A DNA stretch of 64,000 nucleotides from Pseudoneurospora amorphoporcata (lineage: Eukaryota; Ascomycota; Sordariomycetes; Sordariales; Sordariaceae). The stretch covers positions 248,001 through 312,000 of the forward strand of contig MU859063.1 of NCBI GenBank assembly GCA_033297205.1, given 5' to 3'. Shown here piece after piece: positions 1 through 11,200 of this stretch. The number at the start of each line of letters is the position of its first letter. Positions within the stretch are counted from its first letter, which is position 1. The position numbers and the translations under genes are program-made. The notes under the pieces were generated by a model. It had not been told where the DNA came from. It saw nothing but the letters and a program-made list of their open reading frames with translations, and ran no database searches.

Positions 1-808
1 ATTCCACTTTGGCATATATACTGTAATATGTGCTTAAATCTGTATGTAAATATGCCTAAAAAGCGGTTTTCTAAAAGTCAATTTGACGAGATTATATAGT
101 ACCTGCGCAGCCGCTAGATGTGGGTTGCCATGCCTGCTAGGCTGATTACTTGCATAGCTTTTCGCGGATCCTGGGATTCAGGATGGACTGTAAATGCTAC
201 TATAAGGAATAGAAAAATCTTATTGATGGCGGGGGTCGTCGTATAATAAAACTCAGAATATTAGCCGCATAACAGAGAACGAAAGGTCCTAAAATCCGTA
301 CTGTAAAACGCGACAGTATGAGGTTTCGTTAAAAGGTTGAAAATGTGCGGGAAGTGTTTGATTGTGCAACTTTGTTGACCAGTGGTGAAGATTGGAGGCG
401 ATGCCGTCCCATGCTGTGAGGGTTAGGTGTGGGGAAAATGGTGTGTTGGAGACCAGGGTTTTGTGGGATGGTTCCTGCCAAGCATTGTGGTGCCCAACTC
501 CGCTTTCGCAGCTTGTCTTCTCCGCACAATGGCAGTTGCCGATTGTGTCATTCATTTCAACCAGTCGCTGAGCCGAGGTCAGACTGCTGGTCACCGTTCA
601 TCACCACCATCACTCACCGTGAGACTCAAACATCACCTGTGCGATACATCACAGAAAGTGCCCTGAGATATCAGTTACTTCATGTGATCGAAACACGGTT
701 GCCAAGGATTTTGAAGAGTCGCTTATTCGACACGCAAGCCGCCAAGACCAGTGTAGATAGCTTCAGTCCTCGTTCTTCCGAAGACACTACCCTACCATAG
801 TCGCCAAT
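1..808. other. Intergenic left edge, AT-rich, no gene seen
   Basis: The first 300 bases are AT-rich. Frames are short and broken, and no family motif is recognisable. Short open frames between 289 and 800 have no coding character. The region from about 430 to 808 is probably promoter and 5' leader of the following reductase gene. Decayed transposon sequence at the far left is possible, but nothing in it proves this. Confidence 0.4.
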
Positions 809-2197
809 ATGCCCGAAACAATCAAGCAATATCCTGACCCGGACAAGTATGTGTGGCTGTGGAACTTACTGAAATCAGGACTAACAACCATGTAGGCCTG
901 TCCACATTGTCTTTGTAGGAGCTGGTGCCGTCGGTTGTTTCTATGCCTCTAGGCTGCATCACGTAGGTTCATCCCGGTTTGTTTACTTTACCTCTCACGA
1001 GTCAGGGGTGCAACATATCTTGGCTTCTCGTCCCCATCCTCGCTCACCTTCCCTCGCCGTTACCCACGGATACTAACACCTCTCAATCAGCCCTCCAAAA
1101 ACATCCACGTCTCCCTCATCGCCCGTTCCAACTACAAAGCCCTGCTAGACAACGGCGTCAAACTGCAAACCCACTCCTTCGGCGACTACGCCTTCACCCC
1201 CCACGCCGTCTTCCCTGACGTCGCCGCCGCCGCCTCCGCCCCCCAAGTCCGACAATGGGACTACGTCATCGTAACCACCAAAGCGCTTCCTGACCGCGGT
1301 GACGACTCGGCGCTCATCGCCCCGCTCATCGGACCCAACTCGTGCATCGTCCTGATCCAAAATGGCGTCGGCGTCGAGACGCCCTACCGCACCCGTTTCC
1401 CCTCGACACCCATCATCAGCGCCGTCACGGTCGTCTCCGCCGAGCAGATCAGCCTGGGAGTGATCCGACAGAATAGGTGGACGCGCATCCATCTTGGTCC
1501 ATACTCTAACTCGGCTAGTTTTGATACTAGTACGCCTGTTACCAAAGATCGAGCCCCCGTTCCAAGTGGTGAAACCGGTGGTCTAACACCCACCGGCTCT
1601 TCTCCCTCTCCCTCATCATCCTCCACCCCATCCAACACCCTCACCGAATCCGACCTCCGCCTCCAACAAAAAGGCTACGACCTCGCCGCCCGCCTAACCT
1701 CCTACCTCGTCCACCACGGCTCCATCCGCGACGCCCACCTCTGCTCGGAATCCCACCTCCAGCTCATCCGGTGGCACAAACTCTGCATCAACGCCGCCTT
1801 CAACCCATCCTCCGTCCTCTCCGGCGGTCTCGGCAACGCCGAGATGGTCCGGGACCCCGAACTGCGCTTGTTTTTGTCAGCCATCATGTACGAAATCTGG
1901 GATGCGGCGCCCCTCATTTTGGGTTTACCGAAGGGAGAAGGGTTCGATAAGGACCCTAAAGCCTTCGCGACTCCGGAGAAGATCTTGAAGTCCACGGAGA
2001 GGAATGTGGGCAGCAAGCCGAGTATGTTGTTGGATTGGGAACAGGGAAGGCCGATGGAGTTGGAGGTTATTGTGGGCAATCCGGTTAGGATCGCGAGAGG
2101 ACGGGGGGTGGAGATGCCAAGGTTGCAGGGGGTTTATGCTTTGTTGAGGAGTATGCAGGGTGTTAGGGAGAGGAGGAAGAGGGAGGGGAAGTTGTAG
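809..2197 (+). CDS. 2-dehydropantoate 2-reductase family protein (ApbA/PanE)
   Basis: Exons 809-846, 896-962 and 1091-2197 join in phase to give 403 residues. The family reduces 2-dehydropantoate to pantoate with NADPH, a step of pantothenate and coenzyme A synthesis. The N-terminal Rossmann motif reads VFVGAGAVGCFYASRL (residues about 16-31) and spans the first junction. The middle has the typical VTTKA and IQNGVG segments. The C-terminal helical domain carries RWHKLCINAAFNPSSVL, where the lysine and the asparagines match the conserved catalytic and substrate-binding block. Intron 1 (49 nt) has a CTAAC branch site just before TAG. The start at 809 is the only in-frame ATG before the nucleotide-binding motif. 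A Ser/Pro-rich linker sits between the domains. Fungi carry several paralogues, so the true substrate is inferred from family membership only. Confidence 0.88.
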
Positions 2198-3586
2198 AGG
2201 AGAGGTTATATGGGGGAAATGGGATGTTGTGGCTTCATGGGTTGAGCGAGCGTGCGAGCGTTGTTGTGGTTCTCTTCTTGGTGATACTTGGCATTGTTGG
2301 GGTGACAGGTTGGATGGTGACATGTAGCCTGATAGTTCACAGTATATCAGGATAGAAAGCTGAAATAGAAAGATCTCAGTCACTACTATCACTGTGCTTC
2401 TGATATCCGAACCCACATCAGGACACTCCACTGTCCGGCAAAGTGAGACCCGACATCAACATGATAACCCAAGTATTTTCAACACCACTATAAACCCATC
2501 CCACCAAGGACGATCCAAGAGGACACAATCATCAAGAAACATGCACAATAATCTATAAGCCTTACTCCCCTTCGGACCCTGTACGTAGGTGACATGAACG
2601 AAATATCATCCTTCGTTGCTTCCTTGATGGTGTCCTTCTAGTTTCATAACCTCGTCGGCGTCATGTTCTTTGGACTTGGGAAGGCGTGGCACCGTTATTC
2701 ACATACACGCGTTTGTGCTTCCCCGCTACCCGCTTCCAACTTACCCGTACTGGGGAATCTCGCGGAAATAGGGAAGTCGCGCCTCAGACCATCGGGTCGC
2801 ACCTTCCCTGAACTGGCGGTCGAAAGTCGAAAGGTATCTCCCGTTTACAACAAGTAAGGGTGATTGATGGAGAGCAATGGGAAAGAGTGAGCTGAACATG
2901 CCCTCATTGAATTGTTGGATTTCACTACCTTACTATTCCCATACCCATGTCCCTTTTCTTTGACGTCGTTGTCCTCGAATAAGCTCGGCACGACACTGTC
3001 CGCCAACCCCATGAAGTTGCCTCGATGTTCGCGCAGGCAGAATTCGAAAGTCCATGTCCGAAATTAACAATACCGCCGTGATTGGGGCGTCAAAGACCGA
3101 CTCCCCCTAGCAGGACCTGGAGTTAAGCGACCGCCGGTGTGCTGGGAAATATGAAGGCGAGGGACGGATATCGGGTTGGTTGCTATGAAGGTTCATGATA
3201 ACGGCATTGGAAGAATGCTGGGGATGATTACTGTGAGCGTTCATAGCTACTAGTTCTTAGTTGAATCAGATGTCGCCTGGTATCCATTGATGGTGCATCC
3301 CACAACACAATCGGCAATGGCTCCTTCGAACTTAGTGTCTTCACGCCCCAGACGAGAGTGATGAAGCCCAGCGCGATTTGTATCCATGAAGTTAAGCAGT
3401 TCCTGATCGTCACGTTTTGGCGAGCTGGGACTTTTATCACGGCGCCAATACCCTCGTCAGAAAGACAATCACCAGCCTCGCTGTTGTGGAGACTATCAAG
3501 GATGAAGCCATTCGCGTCAGAACCTCCCTCGTAACACATGAACGTCCCATCCCACAACAAACCCAATGCCTCTCTCTCTGTCTCTT
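2198..3586. other. Intergenic, no gene supported
   Basis: This stretch lies between the reductase stop and the 5S gene. Open frames are short and have no recognisable motif. A TGACGTCG CRE-like site lies near 2963. I see no other structure. Confidence 0.4.
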
Positions 3587-3592
3587 TATAAG
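3587..3592 (+). promoter_or_regulatory. TATA box of the first 5S rRNA gene
   Basis: TATAAG starts 29 nt before the 5S start at 3616. External TATA elements at this spacing are known for Neurospora 5S genes. The second 5S gene in this window has TATAAA at exactly the same distance, which supports the call. Confidence 0.75.
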
Positions 3593-3615
3593 CCCGGGCT
3601 TGAGGCTAAATAATC

Positions 3616-3734
3616 ACATACGACCATACCCACTGGAAAACTCGGGATCCCGTCCGCTCTCCCATAGATAAGCCAGTGAGGGCCAGACTAGTAGTTGGGT
3701 CGGTGACGACCAGCGAATCCCTGGTGTTGTATGT
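3616..3734 (+). rRNA. 5S ribosomal RNA gene, isotype A
   Basis: This is a 119-nt gene starting ACATACGACC and ending TTGTATGT, so the termini pair as helix I. Internal Pol III promoter-type segments are present, such as GATAAGCCAGTG and GTAGTTGGGTCGGTGACGACC. A T-rich terminator follows from 3733. The gene is dispersed, not in a tandem array, as in Neurospora and relatives. It differs from the copy at 17933-18051 mainly in helix II, where both strands of the helix have changed together, so both copies can fold. Confidence 0.93.
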
Positions 3735-3782
3735 TTCTTTTTTTTCCCTTTTGCTCCGTTTTTGTTCTTCTCTTTATTTTGT

Positions 3783-4537
3783 TTACTTTCCTTTTGTGCC
3801 TGATCCTGTTTTGGCGGGCTTTTCTTGTATGCGGACAGTATCTTCCTCGTTGCCAGTCGTTGCCCTTGGTATTGGATGTAATGGCACCGTGACCGGTATT
3901 TGTCCCGCTTTGACTCGAGTTGGGTTGGAAGGTATTTTTGTAAGATGAACCATGTGAACACTTTTTTTTCTGATGCTGTCACCCTTCTCGGCATCGCATT
4001 CCTCGGCGTCTGTACCGTCGTTGCCGAATGTCATAGATCGTCCGTAATGCCCTTCCACTTCGTCTCTGCTGGAAATTTCGACAATTCTCTCCTCATCGGC
4101 ATCATCTTCGTCCGTCATGGTGAGCGTGTACGTCATTCTTCCGGGATTTAGTATCTAGTGTCGATAAGTTTGTTATTATCAGAGTGTGTGGCAATGTAAG
4201 CCGAGGGCTGGCATGACTTTTCCTTTTTCCTCTTTGTCTTTCGTGTGCTGTGACGTGGTTGTCTCGTCGAGTCGGGCGAGTCACAGAACCATGCCCTCCG
4301 TTACCTGAGGAGGGAGTTGGGGCTTTTCTCAATGATCGATACCCAGCGGTTGAAGAGATATTCGGTTGTTTCGAGCGTATTGTGTGGAATCATGTCCTTC
4401 ATTTTGACCCGATATGATGAAGTGTTGGTGATAAAGAGCTTTCTTGGGCCCGAAGGATCAGATGACCGAGAGAGCTCATCGTCCCAAGGTGAGAGCGAAC
4501 TGCCCAGCATAGGATAACTTTGACAAGGGGCCGCCAC
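3783..4537 (-). CDS. Possible two-exon hypothetical gene (weak)
   Basis: I do not recognise this protein. A minus-strand frame starts at 4537 and ends with an SPNSLL segment next to a CAG|GTAACG donor near 4306. A downstream frame (4136 to stop at 3783) contains an acidic stretch (DEDDADEERIVEISSRDEVE) that looks like real coding sequence, and it is preceded by a CACTAG acceptor near 4158. Its 3' end approaches the 5S gene on the other strand. No domain is visible and the exon phases were not proven, so this may be chance open frame. Confidence 0.2.
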
Positions 4538-5074
4538 GGTGAACTAACAACTCGTACGGTGTCCGATGGTCCAAAGATCCGGCCTGGTCAGGGAATAAGA
4601 GGAATGACAAAAGCAGTTGGACAACATTCCAAGACAGAGAGAACAACGATAGAATGGACCATATGCCTGTTGGTGATACACGTGTACTGTAGGCCATTTG
4701 TCAAACGGTTGAGGTCCGTCCATTGGCCCGAGTGTGATGTGGCCTTGAGGGCCAACCGCGGATCGTGATAAGATGCGGTTCTGCGTCCCGGGTCCTAACT
4801 TTAAATCGGATTCGTCGAGGGCGCCCGGAGGACCTTCCTGTCATTGTAGCGTTTCCTATTTGATAGTCTTGTCCTTCCATCTTGTCCCTGATTCAGGGTC
4901 CGATGTTGCCCCCTCGATGACCCGGGACGGGAACAGGTGGAAATACAAGGTTCGGACCCCTCGGGTTTGGTCGCGGTGTGGTACCCCCCTGGCAGTCGCT
5001 AACAGCAGCTGGCCCTGCACTAAAAAAACCGACCCGTTGCTCTGAAAAACGACCTAAAACTCACGGGGTGATGC

Positions 5075-5137
5075 TGACGTCATGTCCTAAATCATTAGCA
5101 TGACGTCGCGTACTTTTAGTGTAAATTGATGACCTCA
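5075..5137. promoter_or_regulatory. Cluster of three CRE/ATF-like sites
   Basis: A perfect TGACGTCA palindrome lies at 5075-5082, TGACGTCG at 5101-5108 and TGACCTCA at 5130-5137. They are about 26-30 bp apart. This is the recognition pattern of fungal CREB/ATF-type bZIP factors. The nearest supported gene downstream is the phytochrome gene, more than 3 kb away, so the target is unclear. Confidence 0.35.
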
Positions 5138-8100
5138 TGAAGAGCGACTGTTCAAAACGGCCTGCAGCTTCAAACGTGCCTGGTTACTGCGCGGTAAAGT
5201 GCCCCTGTTCGCTTTGTGTTTCGTCTTTAGTGGTGCACAGTGCTCTTTGAGGCGACAGTTAGGTTATTTAGGTCGGATAGGGTGCCTCGGGCTGTTAGTG
5301 AATAGATTGGTGGGAGAAATGGTGTGCCTCGCCTTATCAGTGGCTCACGCCGGAGCGTTACCTCCGTTCTACAGTACATACCTTAACCATCTGCCCTTGG
5401 CGGAAACAAGCGAGCATGCGGTCTCGTTGTTTCACAATTTCCCCTTGCAAGAAAAACACAAAAAGGAATGGAAGGGTCCAAGCAGAAGCCGGGTCCGGAC
5501 TGGCTGTTGAGTTTTTCTTTTGAGCACATGCTATCGAGAATTTACTCTAACCTGACAAGATCGGCCAAGAGGCAACCACTTATTGTTATTCTCTGTTTCG
5601 TCTTTTCTTGCGCACGGATGGCGGCGGCACCGTCCTTGGTCTTCAAGGTTCCAGGCCTCGTCCCTTGTGTGGCTGAACGTCACATTTTCAGTCCGAATCC
5701 CAGCGGACTGTGACTGTGACAGCGATCTTGCCACCTCGAGGTCCCAACAGAGTGGTACTTAAGGAGGACATGTGCCTGTCCATCTTTACCGTTAATATTC
5801 AGGCACTGCACTCACCTGGCCACTATCAAATTGTCTTTGAACCAGTCAACGGGATAAGTCTCTTTAAAACTCTCGATAGTCGATAGGTCCCGGAGATGCG
5901 CATTTCAAAGTAGAGAATATGATAGACCTACAAGGGTAAAATGGAATAGCGAATGTATGGGTTTCTCGACGCTTTTTTCGCGTTGTCCAGCTGTTCGGTT
6001 CTCTCTCTGACGCAGGTGGCGGCTACCCACATACGGCTTGGCACCGCCACTCTACAATATTCAGGGCTCTAACACCGAGTGAACCGCCCATCTTCTGTAG
6101 GAAAATTAAAGTTGGGGTAATTCACCGCGCTAACCTTTTAAATGCCTGCAGAGGTACACATACCCGACGGCCTTTTACCGCCAACGTCTTGGCAATATCG
6201 CTCCAAAAAAAAAAAGAAAAATAAAGAAAAGCAAAACCGTACAGTGGCGTTGGATTCGAACCCTGGGAATGTGCAAACCCTCAAGGAGCAGATTCACTCT
6301 CGAAAGGAAGTGCGGTTTATGCTGGGGAGGAATGATTATTCACAAACGACAACAGCAATTCGTCATTTGTCATACACTCCATTTACCGATACACTTAGGT
6401 ACACAGGCACTGCACCTCTACATCCGTGCTGACCCCCTCATACACATTTCTGCAACCGCGACCAACGGAAGGACGGGAGCAACAGACGTGATTTCAAGGT
6501 CGACGGGCCGGTAACGACCGAGTCAAGACGACCCGACTCCTCTTTTTTTTTTCTGATTCTTTCGCACAGCTTCCGTAGAGCGCACACCAAAAAGAAGCAG
6601 ACGGGCTTGGCCGTCTCTCTGAGACTGTCATCTGGATCTCTCTCCCTAAAACCCAACCTAACCTACCTTAACCCCAACCTTCTTCGTTTCAGGGTCGTAC
6701 ACAGCATAGGCTCAGCTGTGTGTGAAGTACCAAGTCACAACGGTTTGCGCAAAGTTCGTCCCGTTGCGGTTTCATTCTCACACCTATTATTACTACACGC
6801 CAGAACCCTCCGTTGCAGCTGCTTTGCTACTTTTCCATTGACCGTCGTCGTCTGTACATTTTATTGTTTGCCTTACACTGTCTGGTCGCCACCTTGTCGC
6901 ACCCTCATACCCCAGCATCTCACACACCCACACTGTCGGCACCGTACGCGCACATTGGCCAGGACTCTTGCTCCCTGGAAAGACGAGGCTGCCGCCACAA
7001 GCATCAGCAACAGAAATCCCATGTTGAGCAACCGGTCAGACAGATGGGTTTTTCCTAGATCTGCATACCTCCATCCGGCCGCCATCCGGGAACCGCACAA
7101 CCGATCGGCCCCTCCAGTTTAGACTGCCCTGTTAGACCAGGCATTGTGCCCTCCACTACGACATCCTCGCAGCACCCTCGCTCCATCACTACCGATACCA
7201 CGACAACCTCAGTTGAACCGATCAACCGTCACTGGGCGCCCCCAGATCATCCCGCCCGCCTTTGAACCTCACTCACATCTCTCGCATTCGCCCTTGACCA
7301 TTCAGCCCCGGGAGACAAAGTGGAAACTGTGGATCGCGACGCCAAGGAACACCCTCTTCGACCCTCGACTTCTCCCTCCTTCAGTTCCATTCTCTTCCGT
7401 CTCGTCTAGACTCTAGCCGCTCTCCTTCCGCTTCTAAACCTATCGGGACATGTATCGCCCGTCCTCTCTGGCTACAACTACTACCCGTGCACGGGTACTA
7501 CCTGATCTGATCGTCCTAGTCTCCTTGCGCCGTTACGGTACCGGTACGGCACTCCATCCACGTCCCCCCCTCCCCTATCCCCCTACTACCATATTCAACG
7601 CCCCTCCCATCCATCTCGGCTTGCTTTGCGATCCACCTCCTCGCACCCCTTGGCCGTTAGTTGGCAGTCACGGCAGTCTGAGTTCTGCTTCTGACCTTCT
7701 CCGCAGTGACCCTGGCCCTCTGCCCTTTTACCATACCTACACTGTCGCGCTTCCTACCTACCGGGGATTCGCGCTCACTCTCAGGCTCCGAGGCGCGAGG
7801 TGTGTTCTGCTGTCCTCTGCTCTGTTGTGGGTGGTGTTCTCCAGTGTCTTTCAGGACATCCCATTCTAGATGGGCCTGTATGAAGCACTCATTTACCTAT
7901 CCCTTGCTAGTCTGTTTGGGCGCTAATATATGCGCCCGCTTTGCGCCCAAACTATAGAGATCGCCCTAAATTGCTACTCCCCTATCTGATTGATACGAGA
8001 GGACTTCCGACAGATCAGCCAGTAAGTCGCGAAAAAAGGAGCATCAGCCTGCCACTCGCGTCGAAACCACACAACTTTTCACAACAACACATCTACACGA

Positions 8101-8285
8101 CCAGCGCAAAACGACGTAACACGCGGATGCCATATCAACAGCCTGCCAGCGATAGGTTGCAAGCTTGGAGGGAGTCGGCATCGCAAAGAGACCCCCGTGT
8201 CTCGGGGACACGGAGTTGGCTTCGATAGGCACAGGTACAAGCACAAGCATAAGCGCAGGCGCAGGCATAGGACATAGCGACCGGC

Positions 8286-11200
8286 ATGGATAACTCTCAA
8301 GACGCAACACCGACCGCCGGCGAGGGGCTTGGCCAACTAGGAAATAACCACCAGACCCCCGACCAACAGGCCGCAAACAACATCAAAGTCCAGGACTACA
8401 TCAATAACACAGCCCGGGAAACGAAGTCGCATGCCCATGATGCCTCCAACAGCTCGGCGAATGCCGATGGCTGCTCCTCGGCTATCACTTCTCCCACGAA
8501 TCTGTCATCATGGAGCACATCGTCAGATCGACAACTAGGCCATGGAAGCGCACAAGATCCCGAAGACCGCGTCTTCCCTATCCGTTCCGTCATCAGCGTC
8601 GACCCAGCCGCTACACCGACAGTCAATGATGATATTCGCGCGCATCGTAGAATGTCTCTGTCCGAGGGTTATGGGACTACGATGGCCGGAAGGTCAAACG
8701 CCGCGGCGGGAACCGGAAATAACGCGACTTACACCCGTCCACATGCGTCGGCAGTCCCAACTAGCAGAGCAAGCGCCGTCGATGTCGAAGGTAGGCCCAC
8801 AATCAGTCAGAGTCAGTCATCTGCCTCACAGCCCGATGGTAGCTCCATTTTCGGTTCATCGTCCGCGGGCACCATGCGACAACAACGTGGCATGAATACC
8901 ATGACCGGTTCCCTATCCAGTGTCCAGGCCGATGCCGAGAGACATCGAAATAATCGGTCTATAGAACTCGCCCTGAGGGATTCGTCCGAGGAAGAGTCCG
9001 ATGGCGGCGCAGACGGCAGCGGAGGCGGCGGTGACCAGGGTACAATAGGGTCATCCTCGTCTTCTGGCAGAAAGTCTCCTGACGCGCTTCCCGAAACACA
9101 CTTCACACCTCGCTTCAAGCATGTCGTGACCAAGGAGGGCCATGCTGTGATTACAGGTCGAGATGGGCAGCTACAGCGATGCGAAGACGAACCTATCCGT
9201 TAGTTCCCTTTTCACATTTTGGAATTCTCGTAGCCAATGCTAATCATGGGATAGATACGCCGGGCGCTGTACAGGGCTTCGGGTTAATGGTGGTTATCCA
9301 GGAAGAACAAGACGGCCGCTTCATTGTGCGATTTGTGAGCGAGAACTCCAAAAGAATTATCGGCTACACCCCACAAGAGCTCTTTCGAATGAACAACTTC
9401 CTCGACATCTTCACTGATGAACAGGCTGAGAACCTGCTGGATCATGTCGATTTCATTAGAGATGAGGATTCGAATCCGGCCGTCAACGGCCCCGAGGTGT
9501 TCAGTCTCTCCATCCGACTTCCCAAGGTCAAAGGTTCCGTCAAGCTATGGTGCGCAATGCATGTACATCCGTCACACCCGGAACTGACTATCTGCGAGTT
9601 TGAACTCGACGACGACCACGATTACCCTCTGCGACCTCCTGAGGAGGATTACCCCGACACACCCGAAGATACCCTACAGTCGAATCCTACCACAGAAGAG
9701 CTCACCGAAAGCACAGAGATTTTGAGCAAGCCACTACGAGTCTTGCGCAGTGCGCGCAGGCGGAGAGGCGAGGCAGGAGCATTGCGAGTGTTTGATATAA
9801 TGAGCCAAGTACAGGAGCAGTTGGCAAACGCTCCCAACCTGGAAAAGTTTCTCAAGATCTTGGTCGGCATTGTCAAGGAGTTGACGGGCTTCCACCGGGT
9901 CATGATCTACCAGTTTGACTCCTCGTTTAACGGCAAGGTCGTCACTGAGCTTGTTGACCCGATGCAAACAAGGGACCTGTACAGGGGACTACACTTCCCG
10001 GCTACAGACATCCCCAAACAGGCACGCGAGCTCTACAAACTCAACAAGGTACGGTTACTGTACGACCGGGACGTCGAGAGCGCGAGGATCGTTTGCCGAA
10101 CGCCCGAAGATTTGGAGACCCCGTTGGACATGACGCACTCTTACCTTCGTGCAATGTCGCCAATCCACCTGAAGTATCTTGCTAACATGGCAGTGCGCTC
10201 TTCCATGTCCATCTCGATCAACGCCTTTGGCGATCTTTGGGGTCTGATTGCGTGCCATTCCTACGGGCCCAAGGGGATGAGAGTCTCGTTTCCCATACGA
10301 AAAATGTGCCGGCTTGTTGGTGACACCGTCTCAAGAAACATAGAGCGTTTGTCGTATGCTTCTCGTCTCCAAGCCCGCAAGCTCATCAACACGGTGCCCA
10401 CCGACAAGAACCCGTCGGGCTATATAATAGCTTCCTCAGATGACTTGCTCAAACTGTTCGATGCCGACTTCGGAATGCTTTCCATACGCGAGGAGACCAA
10501 GATTATGGGAAAGATTGAGCAGTCGCAGGAGGCACTAGCTTTGCTAGAGTATCTGCGGGTGCGCAGGTTCTCATCCGTGGTCACCTCGCAGGACGTCAAG
10601 ATCGACTTCCCCGACCTTCGCTACCCACCGGGATTTCAAGTTATCGCCGGTCTTTTGTATGTGCCTTTGAGTGTCGGTGGGAGCGATTTCATCGTCTTCT
10701 TCCGCAAGGGTCAAGTCCGGGAAGTAAAATGGGCGGGCAACCCACATGAAAAAAACATCCAAGCTGGTTCCACCGCGTACCTGGAGCCCAGAAAGAGCTT
10801 CAAGGTCTGGTACGAGACTGTTATCGGCAAGTCTCGCGGATGGTCGGAGGAGCAGGTCGAAACCGCGGCAGTGCTTTGCTTGGTGTACGGAAAGTTTATC
10901 GAGGTTTGGAGGCAAAAGGAGGCAGCCCTGCAGAGCAGCCGCCTTACTCGACTATTACTCGCAAACTCGGCGCACGAAGTGCGCACGCCGCTTAACGCTA
11001 TAATCAACTACCTGGAAATTGCACTTGAAGGTTCCCTCGACCAGGAGACCAGGGACAATCTTGCAAGATCGCATTCAGCCTCAAAGTCCTTGATATACGT
11101 TATCAACGATTTGCTCGATCTAACCAAGACAGAAGAAGGAAGGGATATTATCAAGGACGAGGTATTCGATCTGCTTGCGTGTATGCGTGAAGCTACGGAG

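Larger units (their letters stand above)
3735..8285. other. Long gene-poor region and pyrimidine-rich leader of the phytochrome gene
   Basis: No confident gene lies in these 4.5 kb. CRE-like sites cluster at 5075-5137. A vestige resembling a tRNA T-arm is near 6250. From about 6600 to 8285 the plus strand is rich in C and T, with many short open frames, as expected for the promoter and long 5' leader of the phytochrome gene. A weak minus-strand candidate gene at 3783-4537 is listed separately. Confidence 0.45.

Noticed and set aside
1..300. Possible RIP-mutated transposon relic at the left edge
   Set aside because: AT-rich, but without recognisable transposase motifs or terminal repeats in the window.
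6240..6300. tRNA-like T-arm (minus strand)
   Set aside because: The T-loop is present but only two of five T-stem pairs form, and no D-arm, anticodon arm or acceptor stem is found.
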